DNA of 64,000 nucleotides from Desulfoluna spongiiphila (GTDB taxonomy: Bacteria; Desulfobacterota; Desulfobacteria; Desulfobacterales; Desulfolunaceae): contig NZ_FMUX01000011.1 in assembly GCF_900101345.1 (NCBI RefSeq), positions 1-64,000 of the forward strand, written 5' to 3'. Numbering within the stretch: the stretch's first letter is position 1; the number at the start of each line of letters is the position of its first letter. The position numbers and the translations under genes were made by a program. Shown one piece after another: positions 59,244 to 64,000 of this stretch. The notes below the pieces were generated by a model that did no database searches, had not been told where the DNA came from, and saw nothing but the letters and a program-made list of their open reading frames with translations.

Positions 59244-60680
59244 TTACTTCAGGGAAGACAAAACAAAATAGGAGCGACCTTTGCCGGAAAGGCCGGCCTT
59301 TTTGTTCAGGATGCCGCCAAAGACTTCCAGCTCGCCGTCTCCGTCGATATCCACGATGTCAAAGTCGATTAAAAAGCCCTTAAAGGCAGCCGAGGTTGCC
59401 TGGGGAGCCAACTCATACCCGTTCCACCCCACAACCACCACCCGGCCGTTTTTGTATCGTGTCATCCCCTGAAACAGATGCCCCAGCGAGTCCTTGTGCT
59501 GCAGTACCCCCACCCCTTTTAACGCCCCATGGTCCACGGATTTCACGCGTGAAACCAGATAACGCCTCTCTTCTTGCTTTCTGGACCCTTCTGTCTTGGT
59601 GAGAAAAAAACGGGACCCCCCGTAGTTTTCATCGCTGCGGTACACGCTGTCGGAGGTGGCATCGCCCCAGAATGCCAGGCGCCCCCCTTCTGAAAGAAGA
59701 AAATAGCCTTTGCCTTCGCCCTTTAAGATAGGTGCCATGTCCCATCCAAGGACATGAAAGGCATCGCCCATCTCCAGAGGCTGACCCAACTCAAGGCCTT
59801 TAGCCCCCAGGCTCACCCGGTGCATGTCGCCCCAGTAATCGATGCCGCTGAGCCGCTGAGCGATACAAGTACGCCCCCCTTCAGGAAGGGTCACAACAGC
59901 AGTAAGGAATGGCGCCGGTTTTCCCATCTGGGCCAGTGTGGTGCCGTCGTGACGGAACACAAGGGTAAAGGGGTCCTGGTTCACGGTATGTACGGTTGAA
60001 AGCAGAAGCTCTGCCTTGCCGTCATTGTTAAAATCGAGCATATCAAGACGCACAGGTTTCAGGTAATCTGGACAACTCACCCGGCCCACTTCGGTGATGG
60101 CCTCTTTGGAAACCGACAGAAGCTGCAGGACCCCTCTGGATGCCACCACGGCTTCCATAACCCCGTCGCCGGTGAGATCTCCCACAGCGACGCTCTGGAC
60201 TTCCAAAGGAAAGACCTCGCTTCGAAGGGGTTGCACATCGGCAGCGGCAGTATCGGGTGTTGGGGCCTTTTCCGTTACCGCCGGAGCAGGAGAAGCCTTG
60301 ACCTTGCCGGTCATCTTTGCAGCCACTTCATCGGCAAGTTCCTGTACAAAACCAATCAGTTCTCCCTCGACGCCGGAGCGGGAAAAATGAAACCCTTCCT
60401 TTTTAATCGTGGCTCCCAGGTTGGCGGTACCGCCAAACAGGGTCACGCTGATGGCAAGGGAGGGCCCATCGCAGGTTTCAAGAACAAAGACACCGGCTTC
60501 GCCCAAGCGGTTGGCCACCATCTGGGACACCCCCGTTTTCAGATACCCGCTGGTTTCCGGCCCGTTGTAAGCCACCTCGTCAATGGACAGGCAGGGCTGA
60601 GCCCCCATGGCCGTTCCAGCAGCAAGGAACACCAGGGTTACCAACAAGCCGACAACCCGCTTCATCATGTGGAATCTCAT
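59244..60680 (-). CDS. Secreted FG-GAP/VCBS-like repeat protein
   Basis: 478 aa from the ATG at 60680, preceded by GAGAGGATGTTT. A signal peptide is clear (MMKRVVGLLVTLVFLAAGTAMG then AQPC). Residues about 30-120 may be a small CsgG-like or related domain (TGVSQMVANRLGEAGVFVLET), followed by a Pro/Ala-rich linker. Three Asp-rich loops typical of FG-GAP beta-propeller repeats follow: DLTGDGVMEAVVA, DFNNDGKAELLLS and DIDGDGELEVFGG; such loops bind calcium. It should lie in the periplasm or on the surface. It is divergent from the porin gene. Function is unknown. Confidence 0.75.
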   Translation of the reverse strand: MRFHMMKRVVGLLVTLVFLAAGTAMGAQPCLSIDEVAYNGPETSGYLKTGVSQMVANRLGEAGVFVLETCDGPSLAISVTLFGGTANLGATIKKEGFHFSRSGVEGELIGFVQELADEVAAKMTGKVKASPAPAVTEKAPTPDTAAADVQPLRSEVFPLEVQSVAVGDLTGDGVMEAVVASRGVLQLLSVSKEAITEVGRVSCPDYLKPVRLDMLDFNNDGKAELLLSTVHTVNQDPFTLVFRHDGTTLAQMGKPAPFLTAVVTLPEGGRTCIAQRLSGIDYWGDMHRVSLGAKGLELGQPLEMGDAFHVLGWDMAPILKGEGKGYFLLSEGGRLAFWGDATSDSVYRSDENYGGSRFFLTKTEGSRKQEERRYLVSRVKSVDHGALKGVGVLQHKDSLGHLFQGMTRYKNGRVVVVGWNGYELAPQATSAAFKGFLIDFDIVDIDGDGELEVFGGILNKKAGLSGKGRSYFVLSSLK

Positions 60681-61339
60681 AAACATCCTCTCTCGGCTCA
60701 CTCGCCGTGTTCAGACCCATAAGGGCTCGGACAAATAGCATGATACAATTGATACGTGTTGAACGCCTCAACGAGGACGATCCCCCACCCGCCACTCAGG
60801 ATACGTGTGTCTGGTCCATCACTTGATGGCGCGTATCGTTTAATTTGCCAGAGCACTCATTTATAAAGGTAATTTTCCATAGTAGTGTATTGACAATACA
60901 TACAAACTTCACTTTTTTTAGACTATCATCATATCCCCGCTGGGTGAAGTTTTTTTCTACCCGGAACAGACCTTCCTCATATCTCCTTGTTTTTATGAAT
61001 GATCATAACACCCAGCAGCCTTCCAAAATCGCATAATTATATTGACATTCCCCATGAAATTTTTTAAGAACTAAATCTTAATTAAGGTAACATAATTGAC
61101 GTGTTGCTTTATGTTATCCGGTTGCTGCTTGTTGTTACGCCCGGGAATCTTCATGTTTTTCTAACGATTCCCACACAGTATGGTGATACCTTCCTGCGAA
61201 ACCGGAGTCATGGTCAACACCGGCAATGCCACGCATCCTGCCTTGCGATTGGTCTGACGCGCCTTCAGGGACCTGTCCGAAGCTTACATGCCACGCGCCG
61301 GGGGACTATTTGAAACCTGAACGATAAGGAGATTTATTA
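60681..61339. promoter_or_regulatory. Divergent region between the FG-GAP-like gene and the porin
   Basis: About 660 nt with no gene. The AT-rich middle contains the palindrome TGTATTGACAATACA (60886-60900) and a possible TTGACA (61042-61047) whose -10 is poor. A leader of more than 200 nt before the porin is likely. The open frame at 61101-61313 is not protein-like. Confidence 0.5.
60886..60900. promoter_or_regulatory. 15-bp palindrome shared with the rimP promoter
   Basis: TGTATTGACAATACA, a palindrome around one central base and the exact reverse complement of the plus-strand sequence at 35699-35713. It probably binds a dimeric regulator; which one is unknown. Confidence 0.5.
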
Positions 61340-62500
61340 ATGTTCAAGAAAGTGTTCGCTGCAATGCTCGCCGGCCTTTTCATCAGCGCTCCTGCCTTCG
61401 CAGAAGTGAAGATGAACGGTTCTTTTTTCATTAAAGGTCACGCCAACCAGAGCAAAGATGGTAACGACTACAGCTACTATGAGTCTGACTTTGAAGTGAA
61501 AACCGACTTCATCGTAAACGAAAACACCTCCGCCAAACTGGTTGTGGAAGCCTTCGACGAAGACTGGGTAAGCTCTCCAAAGGCTAATGCCTACAAAAAT
61601 GACTTTGATGCTCAGAATAGCCTTCAGGTAACCACCGCCACCATGACCCACAAGTTCGCCACCGACACCACCTTCACCGGCGGTGTTGCTCCCAACCGCG
61701 ACTCTTGGGGTACCCTCTTCGGCGACAACGCCGACAAGAACTACTTCGTACAGGTTGAGCAGGCCCTCCCCTTCGGCACTTTGGTCCTGAAAAACGAAAA
61801 GATTGAAGAAGGCCTTACGACCGACGACGACTTGGACCAGGACGGCTACCTCCTCGGTTTCACCGCAAATGCCGGTGACCTGAGCATCATGCCCGCCATC
61901 TACTACAACGACGACCAGAAAAACGACAAAGAAGAAGCTCGTTTCATGGTTGCCGTTACCGGTAAACTCGGCGCCATCAGCATTGAGTCTGAATTCGGTT
62001 ACGCTGACTTCTCCAATGACAATGACAACAAAGCCGAAGGCAGCGTTTTCGGTGCATGGGTTGACGCCGGTACCACTGTTGGCGGCCTCAGCGTTAACCT
62101 CGGCATCCTCTACGCCGGTGCTGACGACAAGTCCGTTTACGTTGTAGGCGACGAGCTCGCTCCCATGGATATCCTTGGTGACGACGTAACCCTCGATGGC
62201 TCCTCCCTGGTACGTGTCAAACTTGGCAAAACCATCACTGAAAAAGTAAGCGTCGACACTTCCCTTGCTTACGCCTTCACCAACGTGGATAAAGACTACA
62301 TAGGCGAAGATGACCCCACCTTCGGTACCGCCTACTACTATGACAGCGTTTACGAACTCGATGTCAACGCTTACTACAAGGCTTCCGACGCAGTGACCCT
62401 CTCTACCGGCGTTGCTTACCTTGACGGTGACAACGCAGACGAGTCTTCTTTCGAAGACGCTCGTTACGACGCCTACGCCAAAATCAACGTTGCTTTCTAA
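61340..62500 (+). CDS. Outer-membrane porin-like beta-barrel protein
   Basis: 386 aa; start follows AAGGAGATTTATTA. Signal peptide MFKKVFAAMLAGLFISAPAFA with cleavage after AFA. The mature protein alternates hydrophobic and polar residues in many short strands, is rich in Asp, Thr and Tyr and has no Cys. It ends in a C-terminal aromatic strand (YDAYAKINVAF), the usual signal for outer-membrane insertion. This fits a general porin. Codon use is strongly biased, like aprA, so it is probably abundant. The family could not be named precisely. Confidence 0.85.
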   Translation: MFKKVFAAMLAGLFISAPAFAEVKMNGSFFIKGHANQSKDGNDYSYYESDFEVKTDFIVNENTSAKLVVEAFDEDWVSSPKANAYKNDFDAQNSLQVTTATMTHKFATDTTFTGGVAPNRDSWGTLFGDNADKNYFVQVEQALPFGTLVLKNEKIEEGLTTDDDLDQDGYLLGFTANAGDLSIMPAIYYNDDQKNDKEEARFMVAVTGKLGAISIESEFGYADFSNDNDNKAEGSVFGAWVDAGTTVGGLSVNLGILYAGADDKSVYVVGDELAPMDILGDDVTLDGSSLVRVKLGKTITEKVSVDTSLAYAFTNVDKDYIGEDDPTFGTAYYYDSVYELDVNAYYKASDAVTLSTGVAYLDGDNADESSFEDARYDAYAKINVAF

Positions 62501-62535
62501 TTTAAGCAATACTTAGATTTTAGGTAATTTAAAAA

Positions 62536-62563
62536 GGGCTCGCCATTTCGGCGGGCCTTTTTT
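62536..62563 (+). terminator. Rho-independent terminator after the porin
   Basis: GGGCTCGCC-ATTTC-GGCGGGCC, an 8- to 9-bp stem with one G-T pair, followed by TTTTTT. Confidence 0.8.
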
Positions 62564-62980
62564 ATACACCAAGAATCATACGCTTGTTTTACACTGCGAC
62601 ATAAAGGCTGGGATAACTCACCGTATTTCTTTTATTACCACACCATTCCCACTATCCCTCCGCATTTCCCCACAATTGCAAAGCACTACAAAAAGGACGG
62701 CCTGCACTGCTACATGGCTGTAACTGTTCGAATATAATCAATCATGGCATTCCCAGCCCACCCACAAGAAGTAACCGACCATGCCGGAGGCCTTCCGCAA
62801 CAACAGACCAAAGTTGCACGAAGCCCCAATCACCCCGTACCGACAAAAAAAGCCCCTGCAATCTATAGAAAGCAGGAGCTTTGATAACACAAACCTGTTT
62901 ATCAAACTTTTCAAAAGTTTGGCCCCCGGCAAGGCCGCCGGAGGCTTTTTTTATGCTTTTGCTTTTTCTTTTTCAGCCCA
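62564..62980. other. Gene-free stretch before gatB end, with repeat locus 13
   Basis: 62564-62890 shows no gene or clear signal. AAAGCCCCTGCAATCTATAGAAAGCAGGAGCTTTG (about 62848-62884) contains the short inverted repeat AAGC(TCC)TGC..GCAGGAGCTT and may be a terminator hairpin. The repeat copy follows, then about 35 nt to the gatB stop. Confidence 0.5.
62892..62945. repeat. Dispersed repeat, locus 13 (single module A)
   Basis: ACCTGTTTATCAAAC, AACTTTTCAAAAGTT, GGCCCCCGGCAAGGCCGCCGGAGGC. Nearly identical to module A of locus 10, and followed by TTTTTTT, so this copy could double as a terminator on the plus strand. Confidence 0.8.
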
Positions 62981-64000
62981 TCAACCGTTCAACTTCTCGT
63001 TCAGGAGTTGATTCACCACCTTGGGGTTGCCCTTGCCCTTGGTGGCCTTCATGACCTGACCCACGAAGAAGCCCATGAGCTTCTTCTTGCCGCCGCGGAA
63101 GGCCTCCACCTCTTTGGGGTTGTCGGCCAGGAGCTTGTCCACAACGCCTTCGATCTCGGAGGTGTCGGAGACCTGGGCAAGGCCCTTCTCGTCCACAATC
63201 ACCTTGGCCTCTTTCCCGCTTGCGGCCATTTCGTCAAAGACGGTCTTGGCCATGGTGCCGCTGATGACATCGCTCTCGATGAGGGCAAGGAGCCCGGCCA
63301 GCATGGGGGCGGACACCGGCACGTTTGCCAGGTCCATGCCATCGGTGTGCAGAAGGGCCAGAACCGATCCCATGACCCAGTTGGCTGCCAGCTTGGCCTG
63401 CTTGGGTTTTGTGCCGAAGCTTGCCAGACAGGCGTCAAAGTAGGTGGCCAGTTCGATGGAGGAGGTGAGGACCTCGGCATCGGCAGCAGGCAGACCCAGC
63501 TCCTCCACGTAGCGCCTCTTCATGGCGTCGGGAAGCTCGGGAAGGCCACCTGCGATTTCGTCGTACCAGGCGTCGTCGATGACCACGGGCAGAAGGTCGG
63601 GATCGGGGAAATACCGATAATCGTGGGCATCCTCTTTGCTGCGCATGGAGGTGGAGATCTCCTTATCCGCGTTCCAGAGTCGGGTCTCCTGGATCACCTC
63701 ACCGCCGTTGTCCAGGATATCGGCCTGCCGGTTGATCTCGTAGCGGATGGCCCGCTCAATGTTCCGGAAGGAGTTTAGGTTCTTCATCTCGGTGCGGGTG
63801 CCGAACTCCTTCTGGCCCCTGGGACGCAGGGAGACGTTGGCGTCGCACCGCAGGCTTCCCTCCTCCATGTTTCCGTCGCACACCCCGATGTGGCGCACGA
63901 GCTGATGCATTTTTCGCACGAGGGCACCGGCCTCTTCGGCGGAACGCATGTCCGGCTCGGACACGATCTCAATGAGGGGTACCCCGGCCCGGTTGAGGTT
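62981..64000 (-). CDS. gatB: Aspartyl/glutamyl-tRNA(Asn/Gln) amidotransferase subunit B, partial
   Basis: The C-terminal 339 residues are visible; the 5' part lies beyond the window edge (the frame runs open through 64000, reading NLNRAGVPLIEIVSEPDM). Matches to GatB include MEEGSLRCDANVSLRP, FGTRTEMKNLNSFRNIERAIRYE, EDAHDYRYFPDPDL and the C-terminal YqeY-like domain with AKTVFDEMAASG and ending NPKVVNQLLNEKL. With GatA and GatC it converts Glu-tRNA(Gln) to Gln-tRNA(Gln). The call is firm. Confidence 0.97.
   Translation of the reverse strand, partial: NLNRAGVPLIEIVSEPDMRSAEEAGALVRKMHQLVRHIGVCDGNMEEGSLRCDANVSLRPRGQKEFGTRTEMKNLNSFRNIERAIRYEINRQADILDNGGEVIQETRLWNADKEISTSMRSKEDAHDYRYFPDPDLLPVVIDDAWYDEIAGGLPELPDAMKRRYVEELGLPAADAEVLTSSIELATYFDACLASFGTKPKQAKLAANWVMGSVLALLHTDGMDLANVPVSAPMLAGLLALIESDVISGTMAKTVFDEMAASGKEAKVIVDEKGLAQVSDTSEIEGVVDKLLADNPKEVEAFRGGKKKLMGFFVGQVMKATKGKGNPKVVNQLLNEKLNG

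Noticed and set aside
61101..61313. 70-codon frame upstream of the porin
   Set aside because: No ribosome-binding site and a basic, non-protein-like composition; more likely untranslated leader.

Overview
The window looks like chromosome from a GC-rich, Gram-negative, sulfate-reducing bacterium of the Desulfobacterota (former Deltaproteobacteria). The evidence is a complete dissimilatory sulfate-activation set (sat, aprBA, qmoABC), a six-subunit Rnf complex with its own tetrahaem cytochrome c, and a 16-strand-porin-like outer-membrane protein. A Desulfobacterales-type genome is likely; I cannot name the genus from sequence alone. No rRNA, tRNA, CRISPR array, prophage or transposase gene was recognised.

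Layout. 0-9.3 kb is energy metabolism: a lone EtfA-like subunit, rnfB on the minus strand, an RseC-like protein, then cytochrome c and rnfCDGEA on the plus strand. 9.4-14.5 kb holds a Ser/Thr kinase fused to a formylglycine-enzyme-like domain, a P1B-ATPase homologue with every catalytic motif altered, a YugP-type membrane peptidase and a hotdog thioesterase. 14.7-19.7 kb is a signalling operon: a hybrid histidine kinase followed by two HD-GYP response regulators. A TetR regulator with a probably leaderless mRNA follows, then a 1.2 kb gene-poor stretch carrying three further copies of its presumed operator.

21.7-41.5 kb is a minus-strand housekeeping block: yycJ-like, dut, M16 peptidase, pnp, rpsO, truB, nrnA, rbfA, infB, nusA, rimP, then a MerR regulator, pheT, pheS, rplT, rpmI and infC. 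infC has no ATG/GTG/TTG at its expected start and appears to use ATA. The rimP leader contains a promoter overlapped by a palindrome and a terminator-like hairpin about 50 nt before the start codon.

41.7-48.3 kb is a mixed accessory region (deaminase, orphan HsdR-N-like protein, dGTPase, three YkgJ-type cysteine-cluster proteins, an SDR lacking the catalytic lysine). 48.9-58.9 kb is the sulfate-reduction core: aprBA and qmoABC on the plus strand, sat convergent on the minus strand, with good sigma70-like promoters before aprB and sat. Sat makes APS, AprBA reduces it to sulfite, and QmoABC supplies electrons from the menaquinone pool. The window ends with a secreted FG-GAP-like protein, a porin and the C-terminal part of gatB.

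The most unusual structure is a dispersed intergenic repeat family (13 loci here). It is built from three modules that share the outward-facing end GCCTCCGGCGG, so many copies look like small elements with terminal inverted repeats. Two copies contain long perfect hairpins (24- and 26-bp stems) of unrelated sequence attached at the same junction to the same module. Coding assignments rest on reading the translations and family motifs; no database search was possible.
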